NCBI RefSeq assembly: GCF_011305535.1
Contig: NZ_CP049905.1
Location: forward strand, 3,091,001-3,155,000
Length of the DNA stretch: 64,000 bases
Direction of reading: 5' to 3'
DNA from: Diaphorobacter sp. HDW4B
Lineage (GTDB): Bacteria; Pseudomonadota; Gammaproteobacteria; Burkholderiales; Burkholderiaceae_C
In this document: positions 25,546 through 35,390 of the stretch, piece after piece
How positions within the stretch are numbered: position 1 is the stretch's first letter
Layout: the number at the start of each line of letters is the position of its first letter
Translations under genes and position numbers: made by a program
The notes under the pieces: model-generated
Database searches by the model: none
What the model was told of the DNA's origin: nothing
The model's input: only the letters and a program-made list of their open reading frames with translations

Positions 25546-26760
25546 TCAGATGGCGCTTTTTGCTTGCGCGGCCTTGAATGACGAGGCCGCGACGACCACC
25601 CGATCACGCCCGCTGCGCTTGGCGTTGTACATGGCTGCGTCGGCTGCGGCCACGAGCGCTTCCCAGTGGGCCTGCGGTGCGGGCACGCCCGAGTGGATGC
25701 CGACGCTGACGGTGACGTTGATTTTTTCACCCGAGTCCAGGATCAGCGGTGTGTTGCGAATGCCTCGGCAAAAGCGCTGTGCGGCTATCTGCGCTTCGTC
25801 GGGGTCGGTGTCGGGCAGCACCAGCACGAACTCTTCGCCGCCGTAGCGCGCAACGATGTCCTTGCCGCGCGATTGCTGCTGCAGTGTCTGGGCGACCTGA
25901 CGGATGACCTGATCGCCGACCAGATGACCGTGCTGGTCGTTGATGCGTTTGAAGTGGTCGATGTCGAGCACCATCACCGACAGCGGCTTGCTGCTGCTTG
26001 CAGCGGCGGCCATCAGCTTGTTCATGTCGCGCACGAGTGCCGTGCGGTTGAGCAGTTGGGTGAGCGGATCGAGCTGCGCCTTGTGGCGCTCCAGCGCGAA
26101 TTGGCGGTCGCGCAGCATGACGAGAAAGCCGATGGAGGTGACTACCAGCTTGAGAAACAGCATCAGACACACGGCCCAGGTGGCCAGCAGGCTGCCGAGG
26201 GGCGCTTCAGTGCCGAAGGTGGGCGAGGGCCGGTGGCCCGCAAAGGCCAGCGGCAGGATGGCAAGCAACTGCACGCAGGTAGCGCCGGTGACCAGCAACC
26301 AGCCGGTGCCTGGCGTGTTGGCGCGCATGCGGTACAGCACGGTCAGCGTGTAGCCGGTCTGCAGCATGGTGACGATGGTCTGCATGCGGTTGAACGCCGG
26401 AAGGTCCTTGGGCAGAAACATCACGGCCAGAGCCAGTGACCCGAGCAGCGGCAGCAGCACTGTGGCGCTGTCGCGCGCCAGATCGGTGCTTTGCCGAAAG
26501 CGTTGCAGCGCAATGGTGAATGCGGCCATGGCGGCGCTGATCAGCGTCTTGGACGTGGCCTGCAGCTCGACCACGCCGAGCTTGCTTTGCAGTGCAAAGA
26601 ACACATAGGCCAGCCCGAACAGCGACGTGCTCAGCACGGCTTGCGACATGCCTTGCTGCCAGTGCTGACGACCAAGCATCCACATCACCCACGAGACGGT
26701 GAAGGCCGCCAGGGCCGTCATGCCGAACGCGGTGAGGAGGTCGGGCTGTAAGGAGTGCAT
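25546..26760 (-). CDS. Membrane diguanylate cyclase (GGDEF domain)
   Basis: About 404 residues. Six or seven hydrophobic segments in residues 5-215 form an integral membrane sensor. A GGDEF domain begins near LDPLTQLLNRTAL. The active site reads GGEEF at about 307-311, and the product-inhibition site RxxD lies five residues upstream (RGKD), so feedback by c-di-GMP should be intact. LDIDHFKRINDQHGH gives the metal-binding region. There is no EAL domain. ATG 26760 is preferred to an upstream TTG at 26766. It should make c-di-GMP in response to an unknown membrane signal. Confidence 0.92.
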   Translation of the reverse strand: MHSLQPDLLTAFGMTALAAFTVSWVMWMLGRQHWQQGMSQAVLSTSLFGLAYVFFALQSKLGVVELQATSKTLISAAMAAFTIALQRFRQSTDLARDSATVLLPLLGSLALAVMFLPKDLPAFNRMQTIVTMLQTGYTLTVLYRMRANTPGTGWLLVTGATCVQLLAILPLAFAGHRPSPTFGTEAPLGSLLATWAVCLMLFLKLVVTSIGFLVMLRDRQFALERHKAQLDPLTQLLNRTALVRDMNKLMAAAASSSKPLSVMVLDIDHFKRINDQHGHLVGDQVIRQVAQTLQQQSRGKDIVARYGGEEFVLVLPDTDPDEAQIAAQRFCRGIRNTPLILDSGEKINVTVSVGIHSGVPAPQAHWEALVAAADAAMYNAKRSGRDRVVVAASSFKAAQAKSAI

Positions 26761-26795
26761 GTGCAACAGAATGTGTGTCGCAGCAGTTTAGCGGT

Positions 26796-28073
26796 TTATG
26801 GCTGCAAATACCGATCTTGTCTTTTGAGCAACAGACCCAGGCCAAGACCCAGCACCGCCGCGCAGGCCGACGCCGCGAGCACGCCGAGCTTGGCCGCGTT
26901 CAGCAGTTCGGAATCGGCAAAGGCCAGCGTGGCGATGAAGATCGCCATGGTGAAGCCGATGCCCGCCAGCAGTCCTGCCAGCAGCATGTGCGACCAGCGC
27001 ATCTGCGGCGGCAGTGCGCAGATGCGCAGCCGCACGGCCAGCCAGCTCATCAGCACCACGCCCAGCGGCTTGCCGATCAGCAGTGCTGCGGCCACGGCGA
27101 CCATGATGTGGTGGGTTGCAGTACTCGCGGTGCTGGCGGCGTTGGACGCATCGGCCTGCAGGCTCACGCCCGCGTTGGCGAGGGCGAACAGCGGCATGAT
27201 TCCGAACGTCACCCACGGGTGCAGCGATGCGGCCACGCGCTGCACGGGCGCAGCGCTTTCGCGGCCCTGCAGCACATGCACGGGGGTGATCAAACCAAGC
27301 ACCACGCCCGCGAGCGTCGGGTGCGCGCCGGTCTGCCAGATGCCCCACCAGAGCACCGCGCCCGGCAGCACATAGAACCATGCGCGGCGCACGCCCAGCG
27401 CCTGCAGGCCATACACGCCGAGCAGCCCGAGCGCCGCGATCAGCAGCATGCTCCACTGCAATCCACCCGAGTAGAACAGCGCGATGATGAGCACGGCGAC
27501 GAGGTCATCGATGATGGCGAGCGTGAGCAGAAACACGCGCAACGCAGGCGGCAATCCGCGACCGAGCAGCGCGAGCACGCCGACGGCGAAGGCGATGTCG
27601 GTAGCGGTGGGAATCGCCCAGCCGTTGATCAGGACGGCGTTGTCTGCGCCCGAAGGAACGAGCGCGATGTAGACCAACGCAGGCACGGCCACACCGCCGA
27701 GCGCGGCCAGCATGGGCAGCAAGGCCTGACGTGGCTCGGCCAGCGCGCCGCTGTGCATTTCGCGGCGGATCTCCATGCCGACGATGAGAAAGAACACCGT
27801 CATCAGCACGTCGTTCACCCAGAAGTGCACGTTTTGCGTGAACTGGAAATCGCCAACTGAAAAGCCCAGCATCGCATGCCAGAGCGCGTGGTACGAATGC
27901 TGCGCGGGCGAGTTGGCCCAGAGGAGCGCTGCAGCGGCTGCGAGCAGCAGGACCACGCCGCCAGCGGCGTCGGAATGCAAGTGGCGCGAGAGGAGGGCGG
28001 CGGTGCGATCTGCAAAGGAAAGCAAGGCAGGCGGGCGCGAAGCCGCAGGCCTGCGGGTGGAGGTCTGGGTCAT
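26796..28073 (-). CDS. nhaA: Na+/H+ antiporter NhaA
   Basis: 425 residues with about twelve membrane segments. The ion-binding pair is Asp189-Asp190 in [10 protein letters not shown], and [16 protein letters not shown] at 156-171 is the conserved unwound-helix motif. [13 protein letters not shown] near 95-106 and [15 protein letters not shown] near the end also match NhaA. It exports Na+ in exchange for H+ at alkaline p[11 protein letters not shown] is chosen as start; a 30-codon upstream extension is not family-like. Confidence 0.94.
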   Translation of the reverse strand: MTQTSTRRPAASRPPALLSFADRTAALLSRHLHSDAAGGVVLLLAAAAALLWANSPAQHSYHALWHAMLGFSVGDFQFTQNVHFWVNDVLMTVFFLIVGMEIRREMHSGALAEPRQALLPMLAALGGVAVPALVYIALVPSGADNAVLINGWAIPTATDIAFAVGVLALLGRGLPPALRVFLLTLAIIDDLVAVLIIALFYSGGLQWSMLLIAALGLLGVYGLQALGVRRAWFYVLPGAVLWWGIWQTGAHPTLAGVVLGLITPVHVLQGRESAAPVQRVAASLHPWVTFGIMPLFALANAGVSLQADASNAASTASTATHHIMVAVAAALLIGKPLGVVLMSWLAVRLRICALPPQMRWSHMLLAGLLAGIGFTMAIFIATLAFADSELLNAAKLGVLAASACAAVLGLGLGLLLKRQDRYLQP

Positions 28074-28215
28074 GGATGGAACAGGTCCGAACCCACGGCT
28101 GCGTGCAGCGTGAATTCGACAACTTTCTTCATGTGCGCCGGCGGCCCGACCTGCGCTGAACAAACCTGCCCCAAGCCTGATTGCTCAAGGACACCCGACG
28201 CCCATTTTACGAAAT

Positions 28216-28246
28216 GCGGGGGCTGCGCCAACCGCAAAGCCCCCGC
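28216..28246 (-). terminator. Stem-loop after the membrane protein gene
   Basis: GCGGGGGCT and AGCCCCCGC pair over 9 bp with a 13-base loop, 31 bases past the stop of the leftward gene at 28277. The minus-strand flank ATTTCGT is only modestly T-rich. A terminator role is likely given the strong stem. Confidence 0.5.
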
Positions 28247-28276
28247 GTGTTTTGCCGTGATTCTCGAAGCTGATTT

Positions 28277-28807
28277 TTATGCATGCGCTTCCGGCTTGTC
28301 GCTGATGCACTGGGCGAGAAAGCCAATCGACGAAAACGCGATCACGAAGATGCTGAACACATAAGCGGCGGTCGCCAACCCGAGGCTGGTGCTGAACCCC
28401 CAGCGCAGTGCGCTGCAGGCCAGTTCCGCTTGGGGATACAGCACGTCGCAGCGGAAGGCGGGCGTCATGTGCACATACCAGGTGATGGCGATGAACATCA
28501 GCACCAGCACGCCGAGGATGTTGCGCACGCGGTGATGCGGCGACTGGTGCAGCGTGAACAGCAGCATCAGCGGAATCGTCGCGCCCCAGAAGAACATCAG
28601 CACCCAACTGACCACGGGCGAGCGCGAAAGGATGTCGGTGAGCCATGCCATCTTGGGCAGGGCGTCGACGGCGGCCAGCACATCCCATACAAACGGCAGT
28701 ACAAAACCTGCAACGGCCAAGCTCGCCAGCGCGATCGCCAACAGCAGGTTTCTGCTGCGTTGCGACGGGTGACGGTGAATCGGATTGTGCGATGAAGTTG
28801 CAAGCAT
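28277..28807 (-). CDS. Four-helix membrane protein of unknown function
   Basis: 176 residues with four hydrophobic segments (about 22-45, 67-85, 96-115 and 137-163). A small extracytoplasmic loop includes two Cys (FRCDVLYPQAELACSAL) that could form a disulfide. I do not recognise the family; size and layout recall small DUF membrane proteins. It lies upstream of nhaA on the same strand with a terminator-like stem between, so the two are probably separate units. Confidence 0.72.
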   Translation of the reverse strand: MLATSSHNPIHRHPSQRSRNLLLAIALASLAVAGFVLPFVWDVLAAVDALPKMAWLTDILSRSPVVSWVLMFFWGATIPLMLLFTLHQSPHHRVRNILGVLVLMFIAITWYVHMTPAFRCDVLYPQAELACSALRWGFSTSLGLATAAYVFSIFVIAFSSIGFLAQCISDKPEAHA

Positions 28808-29008
28808 GGCCCACCTCCTGTGCGCGAACAGGGCGGGCAGTGGCCACTCTCGTCAGGGTGCTCCTGTGGGACTCATCCGAGGGTTGACGCGGCCGCTGCG
28901 ACGCCTTGTGTGGATTGGTTGCAGGGTTCCTCGGACGTCCTCAGTCTAGAACTTTGTGAACCAGGTTGCTTGTAGGCCAAGCGCCTTCCGCGCAGGGGAT
29001 TACCCTTA

Positions 29009-29275
29009 GAACCTGTTCACGATCTCCACGATGCCGCGTTGGGGCGCAATCGGGATGAGTTTGGAGTGATGGGTCGCCGCATGGGCTCGTGCCCATGCAA
29101 GAGCCAGCGCGCCAAAATCGCCCGATTTCGCCCCAACCCGAAGGGCCAGTGCCTTTGCGGGCGGTCTGCGGCGTTGCAAATCCTCGCAATAGCACGGCTA
29201 TTGCTGCGGTATTGCGCCTTGCATCCCATCCCGCAAAGTCGCTGGCGCGGCACCGCGGAGATCGTGAACAGGTTC
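29009..29275. mobile_element. MITE-like element with terminal inverted repeats
   Basis: 267 bases bounded by GAACCTGTTCACGATCTCC and its exact complement. The match continues to about 30 bp with two mismatches (…TGCCGCG). TTA flanks both ends (29006-29008, 29276-29278), as expected for a 3-bp target duplication of the kind made by some IS5-group transposases. Two internal perfect hairpins are seen: GCATGGGC-TCGT-GCCCATGC (29079-29098) and GCAATAGC-ACG-GCTATTGC (29186-29204). No transposase is encoded. The rest of the 28808-29296 gap shows no gene. Confidence 0.7.
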
Positions 29276-29296
29276 TTATAAGCGCTGCATCAATTT

Positions 29297-31549
29297 CTAC
29301 AGCGCCGACAGGGCAGATTGCACCTCGCTCTTGCTGAGCAATTCGGTCAACACGACGGGCGGCTTGCCGGGTGCGTAGAGCACGTAGACGGGCACGCCGC
29401 TGCGGCCCAGTTGGCGCAAGGCGGCGGTGATTTGCGGATCGCGGCGTGTCCAGTCGGCGCGCAGCAGGGCAACCTTCTTGTCGGCAAAGTCGCGCACCAC
29501 ATCGGCATCGGCCAGCGTGGTGGTCTTGTTGTACTGGCAGGTCACGCACCATGCGGCGGTGAAGTCCACGAACACCGGCTGACCTTGTGCGACAAGCTGC
29601 TCGGGCAGGCCGCTTTGCCATGCACGCCATGCATTCGCGTCGCTGGTTTCTGCCACTACAGCGGAGGGCTCGGGCAGCATCTGCGTGACGCGCGGAGCCC
29701 AGCTCCAGGCCAGCACGGCGAGCACCAGCACCGAGATCGGCGCGAGGATCATGCGGCTCTTGCCGGTGAGCGAGAACAGCGCCCAGATCGCCATCGCCAG
29801 CGCCACCAGAATCGCCAGCAGCGCAGCCGCGCCGTTGATGCCGCTTTGCTGGCCGAGCACCCAGACCAGCCAGACGACAGTTGCGAACATCGGGAAGGCC
29901 ATGAAACGGCGCAGCGTGTCCATCCACGCACCGGGACGCGGCATGGCGCGCGCGACGGCGGGGATGAAGCTGGCCAGCAGATAAGGCAGCGCCAGACCGA
30001 AACCCAGCGCCGCAAAAATCGCCAGTGCCTGGAAGGCCGGAAGCGTCGAGGTCAGACCCAGCGATGCACCCATGAACGGCGCGGTGCAGGGCGATGCGAC
30101 GGCCACGGCCAGAATGCCGGTGAGAAACGAATCCGCCACCGGATGCTTGGCCTGCATGCTCGCCAAGGATGAAGGCAGCATGCGGCCGAATTCAAACACG
30201 CCCGCGAGGTTCAAACCGATGATGGTGAACAGCGCGGCCAGCGCCGCGACCACGCCAGGTGACTGCAACTGGAACCCCCAGCCCACGGCTTCGCCCGCCG
30301 CACGCAGGCCGAGCATGAGCGCGCCAAGCGCGAGGAACGACATGATCACACCAGCGGTGTAGGCCAGTCCGCTGGTGCGGTGCGCGCGGCGGTCCTGCGA
30401 GTGCTGCGCAAAGCCGACTACCTTGATCGCGAGCACTGGGAACACGCAGGGCATGAGGTTGAGGATCAAACCGCCGATCAACGCACCGAACAGCGCGGTG
30501 AGCCAGATGCCGAGTGGCGCAGCGGAAATCGACGAGGGCGCGGGTGCTGCAGCGGCACCACCACCAAGTTGTGCATTGGCCTTGAGCGCGGCTTCGAGCG
30601 CGGGCGACACGACGGCGCGGTCCGCCGTCTGCGGCCAGCCGCCATCGACTGGCAATTCGGCGCGCCAGCCCTGACCGTCGCTCGCCAGCACGATGGGCAT
30701 GGGCGACGGGCTTTCGCTGCGCTGCTTGGCCAGCTTCACGCGCGCGGTCCACACGTCGCCGTCCCATTGCTGGCTGTAGTCGGCGGCGGTCTCGATCACG
30801 GCCTCGGTTTCGGGGAAGAAGGCGAGCGTCTTGCCTTTGAGTTCTGTGGGCAAACCAGCCACGCGCACGTTGATCGCGTCGCCATCGACCTTGACCGAGC
30901 CCTTGGCGCTCGCGTCGGCGGACAGATGCTTGGGATGCGCCTTGGCGGCAGCCTCAAACGCGGCGGAGTTCAGCGCCGTCGTGCCCTGCACCGGCACCTG
31001 CAGCGTGAACGTGCCTTCTTCGGGGATGCATTCCTTGCGGCAGACCAGCCAGGTCGCCTGCAACTGGAAGGTCACATCCTTGGCGAGCGGGCCGGGGCTG
31101 AAGGTGCTCGCCACCGTCATCGGCACGGGCAGCAGCACGGTGTTTTCATAGCCGTAGTTGGCCAGCGAGCCGAGCGGAATCTTGTGCGGCACGGGCCAGG
31201 CGATCTCGCCCGCGTCCATGCCTTCGGGCAGCTTCCATTCGAACTGCGTGGGCAGGCCCGAGTCGCCGGGGTTCTTCCAGTAGGTGTGCCACTCGGGCTG
31301 GTGCGTGATCTGCAATCCGAGCAGCAACGGCTTGCCGGGGCCGATGCCATCGGGTGCCTGCGCGATCAGCTCGGCCTGCACATGTGGCGTGGTGACGGTG
31401 CTGCTGCCCGCACTGCCGACACTGCCCATGGCTGCGCCGCTGGACGATTTCAGTTGGATCTGCGCGCCCGCGCCAACGGACATGGCGCTTGCTGCTACGA
31501 AAAGAAGAGTGGGCAGCCAGCGCTGCAGGCGATTGGAGGACATGACCAT
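29297..31549 (-). CDS. dsbD: Thiol:disulfide interchange protein DsbD (ScsB-like N-terminal domain)
   Basis: 750 residues. A signal peptide (1-30) leads to a periplasmic domain whose HTYWKNPGDSG near 88-98 and paired Cys170/Cys174 (VCRKEC) are of the ScsB/DsbD type. The membrane domain begins near 345 with LNLMPCVFPVLAIK (Cys368) and includes SPCTAPFMGASLG, the second redox Cys. The C-terminal thioredoxin domain has WCVTC at 667-671. The three Cys pairs relay electrons from cytoplasmic thioredoxin to periplasmic DsbC, DsbG or CcmG. It is longer than E. coli DsbD because of the N-terminal domain. Confidence 0.93.
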   Translation of the reverse strand: MVMSSNRLQRWLPTLLFVAASAMSVGAGAQIQLKSSSGAAMGSVGSAGSSTVTTPHVQAELIAQAPDGIGPGKPLLLGLQITHQPEWHTYWKNPGDSGLPTQFEWKLPEGMDAGEIAWPVPHKIPLGSLANYGYENTVLLPVPMTVASTFSPGPLAKDVTFQLQATWLVCRKECIPEEGTFTLQVPVQGTTALNSAAFEAAAKAHPKHLSADASAKGSVKVDGDAINVRVAGLPTELKGKTLAFFPETEAVIETAADYSQQWDGDVWTARVKLAKQRSESPSPMPIVLASDGQGWRAELPVDGGWPQTADRAVVSPALEAALKANAQLGGGAAAAPAPSSISAAPLGIWLTALFGALIGGLILNLMPCVFPVLAIKVVGFAQHSQDRRAHRTSGLAYTAGVIMSFLALGALMLGLRAAGEAVGWGFQLQSPGVVAALAALFTIIGLNLAGVFEFGRMLPSSLASMQAKHPVADSFLTGILAVAVASPCTAPFMGASLGLTSTLPAFQALAIFAALGFGLALPYLLASFIPAVARAMPRPGAWMDTLRRFMAFPMFATVVWLVWVLGQQSGINGAAALLAILVALAMAIWALFSLTGKSRMILAPISVLVLAVLAWSWAPRVTQMLPEPSAVVAETSDANAWRAWQSGLPEQLVAQGQPVFVDFTAAWCVTCQYNKTTTLADADVVRDFADKKVALLRADWTRRDPQITAALRQLGRSGVPVYVLYAPGKPPVVLTELLSKSEVQSALSAL

Positions 31550-31665
31550 GGGTGTGAGCCTGTGGCTCGGCTTAGGTTCCCTATCCGCCTATTGTGGCGC
31601 TCCCGGAAGTCGCTCGCGAGCAGTTCGGCATTGCCCCTGATTTCGGATGCGCTGCCTATGCTGAC

Positions 31666-32637
31666 TTATTCGACCAGTGAGAGCGCGTCTTCGCTGCGCT
31701 GAAACCGGCTTTGCAGCCAGTCGGCCGCAGCGGGCATGGCGCCCGAAGACAACTGCAGGCATTGGTCGAGATGCCGCTCCGAGGGTTCGAGCAGCCGCCG
31801 GTAGATTTCCTTGCACAACTGTCTTGCGCGGTTGCCCGGCCAATCGGCGGGCAGCAGAACCTCGGGCAGTTGCGGATCGCGCAGCAGATAACGGCGGAAA
31901 TCGTGGATCAGCAGAATGCGCGTGAGGCAGGCCTGTTCTGCGTTCACCTCGCTGGCGGGCGTGCGCTGCAGCGCGTCGAGCACCGGCTGGTAGCGTGAGA
32001 CGAAGTTGCCATAAGCGACGGCAAGTTCTTCCAGATTCCAGGCGTGCTGGATCAGGCTGGCGTCTTCCGCTGCGGGGCTGAGCTTGGGGTTGACGGCGAC
32101 CAGCGGCATGAGCTGCGGCAGCAGATCGGCCAGCCCTTCGGCGGCCACGGCGTCCAGCGCGGCTTCCAGCTCCGCCGTGGGATGGATGAAGCAGCCCGAC
32201 CCCGTGTCGCCAAAGCCCTGCCAGGCCAGCGCCTTGCGCAGCTTCTCGCGTTGGCGCGCGTCCAGATCGCCCATCACCATCAGCATCCGCCAGCGCTTGT
32301 CCCAGCCGGGGCTGTCGGCTGCGTAGATCTGCTGCGAGGCGTTTTCAAAGCGCCGCTGGCCGTCGGGCGTGAGCATGTAGTCGGTGCGTCGACCCACGGC
32401 CTCGGCCTGCAGCCATTCTTCCTTGACCAGCCGGAAAACCGTGGTGCGCACCAGCCGCTCATTGATGTCCAGCGGATCCAGCAACTGGATCAGGCTGCCC
32501 AGCCAGACCCGCCCGCCGCGCGGCAGCACGGCATCGCCGAAGACGGACGTGATGAGCGCGCGCGCCTGCACGCGGCTTTTCTGGCGAAAGCGCTCCAGCA
32601 GGGCGTCGATGGCTTGCGAGGCGTTGGGTTCGGTCAT
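31666..32637 (-). CDS. paaX: Phenylacetic acid catabolon repressor PaaX
   Basis: 323 residues. An N-terminal winged helix (ITSVFGDAVLPRGGRVWLGSLI, then INERLVRTTVFRLVKEEWL, both in outline) is followed by the central and C-terminal PaaX domains (GWDKRWRMLMVMGDL, LLIHDFRRYLLRDPQLPEVLLP). PaaX-family repressors release DNA on binding phenylacetyl-CoA. The gene is divergent from the paa operon, which it should control. ATG 32637 keeps the family N terminus; a 30-codon upstream extension is rejected. Confidence 0.93.
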   Translation of the reverse strand: MTEPNASQAIDALLERFRQKSRVQARALITSVFGDAVLPRGGRVWLGSLIQLLDPLDINERLVRTTVFRLVKEEWLQAEAVGRRTDYMLTPDGQRRFENASQQIYAADSPGWDKRWRMLMVMGDLDARQREKLRKALAWQGFGDTGSGCFIHPTAELEAALDAVAAEGLADLLPQLMPLVAVNPKLSPAAEDASLIQHAWNLEELAVAYGNFVSRYQPVLDALQRTPASEVNAEQACLTRILLIHDFRRYLLRDPQLPEVLLPADWPGNRARQLCKEIYRRLLEPSERHLDQCLQLSSGAMPAAADWLQSRFQRSEDALSLVE

Positions 32638-32725
32638 GAGCGAGGGGTGATCCAGTCTTTGCGTGATCTCTTCGTGATGGTAGCGACGAAGCGACGCCGT
32701 GCTTCCGTTGCAGAGCGTATTGATC

Positions 32726-32738
32726 AAAGCGATACAAA
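32726..32738 (-). promoter_or_regulatory. Candidate PaaX operator half, TTTGTATCGCTTT on the minus strand
   Basis: The complement reads TTTGTATCGCTTT. The same box with one change lies inverted at 32835-32847. It overlaps an imperfect palindrome, GTATTG-N7-CGATAC. Position in the paaX-paaN gap suggests repressor binding; the known PaaX consensus was not compared. Confidence 0.4.
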
Positions 32739-32834
32739 CTTAACTGAGTTTAATAAATTTTAGGATCATTTAAGGGTAATCACCGTCCTTTCAAAATTTG
32801 GAAGGGATACACTTTTATTGCGGTTTCTTGATTT

Positions 32835-32847
32835 TTTGTATTGCTTT
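32835..32847 (+). promoter_or_regulatory. Candidate PaaX operator half, TTTGTATTGCTTT
   Basis: A 12 of 13 match to the inverted box at 32726-32738, 68 bases before the paaN ATG and 96 bases from its partner. The intervening DNA is the most AT-rich of the region and should hold both promoters. Confidence 0.4.
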
Positions 32848-32914
32848 CGCCAAGCCAACGTGCTCACGACTCGTGGCGCATAGGGGCCATCTGGCAGCAC
32901 ACCTCGGAAAACAC

Positions 32915-34582
32915 ATGACGCATCCCTTGTTTGAAAAGCACCAGGCCACGCTCCAAGGCGCGCTGCAGGCCATTGCCACACGCGGCTACTGGTCGCCCTA
33001 CGCGGAAATGCCCAGTTCCAAGGCCTATGGCGAAACTGCTGCCGACGACGGCAAGCGCGCCTATGAGGCGCATCTGGGTCGGCATTTCGAGCTGCAGCAG
33101 CCGGGACAGACCGGCTGGATCGGGCACGAGGCGTCGCCCTACGGCGGATCGCTGAACGTGCGCTATCCGCAGTGCGATCACGAGGCGTTGGTGGCGGCGG
33201 GCGCGGCGGCCATGCCCGCGTGGCAGGCCGTGGGTGCCGAGGGGCGCACGGGCATCTGTCTGGAAATGCTCGCTCGCCTGAACCAGCAAAGCTTCGAGCT
33301 CGGCCATGCGGTGATGATGACCACCGGCCAAGGCTGGATGATGGCCTTTCAGGCCGGCGCGCCGCATGCGCAGGATCGCGGCCTTGAAGCCGTGGCCTAC
33401 GCATGGCGCGAGCAGAGTTTCGTGCCTGCCGAATCGACCTGGGAAAAGCCACAAGGCAAGAACCCGCCGCTGGTGATGAAAAAGCAGTTCGAGATCGTCG
33501 GCCGTGGCGTGGCGCTGGTCGTGGGCTGCGGCACCTTTCCCACCTGGAACACGTACCCCGGCCTGTTTGCCGCGCTCGCCACGGGCAATGCGGTCATCGT
33601 CAAACCACACAGCAATGCCATCCTGCCTGCGGCCATCACCGTGGCCACCCTCCGCAAGGTGCTGGCGGAAAACGGCATCGATCCCAACCTCGTCACCCTC
33701 TGCGTGACGGACGATCGCGCCGTGACGCAGGCGCTGGCCACGCACGCCGGCATCCGGTCGGTGGACTTCACCGGAAGCAACGTTTTCGGCCAATGGCTGA
33801 TCGATCACTGCAAGCAGGCGCAGGTCTATGCGGAGCTGGCGGGCGTGAACAACATCGTCATCGATTCGACCGACGCCTACAAGACCATGCTGGGCAATCT
33901 GGCGTTCACGCTGTCGCTGTATTCGGGGCAGATGTGCACGACGACGCAGGTCATCTTCGTGCCCGCAAACGGCATCGACACCGACGAAGGTCACAAGTCT
34001 TATGACGAGGTCTGCGCCGATCTGGGCGCGGCCATCACGCGTTTTCTCTCCAAGCCCGAAGTCGCTTGCGCGGTACTTGGTGCCATCCAGTCCGATGCCA
34101 CGCAGGGCCGCATCGAACTGGCGAATTCCGGCGCGCTTGGCCGCGTGGTGCTCGCCTCGCAAAGCATCGCCAACGCTGAATTTCCGAACGCCGCCGTGCG
34201 CACGCCGGTGCTGCTGGCCTGCGATGCGGTCGATGAATCGGCGTACATGGAAGAGCGCTTTGGCCCCATCAGCTTTGTTGTGAAGGTGGCCGACACGGCG
34301 GCGGGCCTTGCGCTGTCGGAGCGCGTGGTGCGCGAGCACGGCGCGCTCACCGTGGGGCTGTATTCCACGCGCGACGAGGTGATCGATGCGATGACGGCAG
34401 CCACCTGGCGCGGCAAGGTGGCGCTGTCCATCAACCTGACGAGCGGCGTGTTCGTCAACCAGTCGAGCGCCTATTCCGACTACCACGGCACGGGCGGCAA
34501 CCCGTCGGCCAACGCCTCGTACTCGGACTCCGCCTTCGTCGCCAACCGCTTTCGCGTGGTGCAGCGCCGTCGTCACGTGTGA
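32915..34582 (+). CDS. paaN: Phenylacetic acid degradation protein PaaN (aldehyde dehydrogenase)
   Basis: 555 residues of the ALDH superfamily, PaaN branch. FTGSNVFG at 285-292 binds NAD(P), Glu307 in AELAG is the general base and Cys341 in SGQMCTTTQ is the nucleophile. The N-terminal 190 residues are longer than in standard ALDHs. Unlike PaaZ it has no MaoC-like hydratase domain. It probably oxidises the ring-opened semialdehyde-CoA of the phenylacetate pathway, with hydrolysis of the oxepin done by a separate enzyme (inference). ATG 32915 is chosen over an upstream frame extension. Confidence 0.88.
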   Translation: MTHPLFEKHQATLQGALQAIATRGYWSPYAEMPSSKAYGETAADDGKRAYEAHLGRHFELQQPGQTGWIGHEASPYGGSLNVRYPQCDHEALVAAGAAAMPAWQAVGAEGRTGICLEMLARLNQQSFELGHAVMMTTGQGWMMAFQAGAPHAQDRGLEAVAYAWREQSFVPAESTWEKPQGKNPPLVMKKQFEIVGRGVALVVGCGTFPTWNTYPGLFAALATGNAVIVKPHSNAILPAAITVATLRKVLAENGIDPNLVTLCVTDDRAVTQALATHAGIRSVDFTGSNVFGQWLIDHCKQAQVYAELAGVNNIVIDSTDAYKTMLGNLAFTLSLYSGQMCTTTQVIFVPANGIDTDEGHKSYDEVCADLGAAITRFLSKPEVACAVLGAIQSDATQGRIELANSGALGRVVLASQSIANAEFPNAAVRTPVLLACDAVDESAYMEERFGPISFVVKVADTAAGLALSERVVREHGALTVGLYSTRDEVIDAMTAATWRGKVALSINLTSGVFVNQSSAYSDYHGTGGNPSANASYSDSAFVANRFRVVQRRRHV

Positions 34583-34595
34583 GGAGAACTTCAGC

Positions 34596-35390
34596 ATGTC
34601 GTTTGAGACCATTGCCTTTGCCGTCGATGCGGGCGTTGCGCGCCTGACCTTGAACCGGCCCGACCGGCTCAACAGCTTCACCGACCAGATGCACGCGGAA
34701 ATCCGCGAAGTGCTGGCCGAGGTGAACGCCAACGCCGCGATTCGCGTGCTCGTGCTGACCGGCGCTGGGCGGGGATTCTGTGCGGGACAGGATCTGAATG
34801 ACCGCTCGGTTTCGGGCGAATCCACGGAAGCTCCGGACCTTGGCGCATCGGTCGAGAAGAACTACAAGCCCTTGGTGCTTGCGCTGCAGAACCTGCGCGT
34901 GCCGACGATCTGCGCCGTCAACGGCGTGGCGGCCGGTGCGGGAGCCAGCGTGGCGTTGGCCTGCGATGTGGTGATCGCCGGTCGTTCGGCCAGCTTTCTG
35001 CAGGCGTTCTCCAAAATTGGGCTGATTCCCGATACCGGCGGCACCTGGTTTTTGCCGCAGCGCGTGGGCATGGCGCGCGCCATGGGGCTGGCCTTGCTCG
35101 CGGAAAAACTGCCTGCAGAAAAAGCCGCCGATTGGGGGCTGATCTGGCAATGCGTGGACGACGCTGATCTGGCGAGCACGGTCGATGCGCTAGCCGCGCA
35201 ATTCGCTGCCGCGCCCACGCGAGCGCTGGTGCGCACGCGCGAGTTGATGCGGGCTTCCATGAGTCAGGATTTGAGCGTACAACTCGATGCCGAGCGCGAC
35301 GCGATGCGTGAGTTGGGCCGTTCGCCGGACTACAAGGAAGGCGTGGCGGCATTCATGGAAAAGCGTGCGCCGCGCTTCACGGGAGCATGA
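34596..35390 (+). CDS. paaG: 2-(1,2-epoxy-1,2-dihydrophenyl)acetyl-CoA isomerase PaaG
   Basis: 264 residues, crotonase fold. The oxyanion-hole segment NGVAAGAGAS is at 109-118 and the catalytic acid is Asp146 in GLIPDTGGTWFLP, matching PaaG rather than hydratases with two Glu. It ring-expands the epoxide made by PaaABCE to an oxepin-CoA. GGAGAAC precedes the ATG by 6-7 bases. It ends in a 4-base overlap with paaI. Confidence 0.92.
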   Translation: MSFETIAFAVDAGVARLTLNRPDRLNSFTDQMHAEIREVLAEVNANAAIRVLVLTGAGRGFCAGQDLNDRSVSGESTEAPDLGASVEKNYKPLVLALQNLRVPTICAVNGVAAGAGASVALACDVVIAGRSASFLQAFSKIGLIPDTGGTWFLPQRVGMARAMGLALLAEKLPAEKAADWGLIWQCVDDADLASTVDALAAQFAAAPTRALVRTRELMRASMSQDLSVQLDAERDAMRELGRSPDYKEGVAAFMEKRAPRFTGA

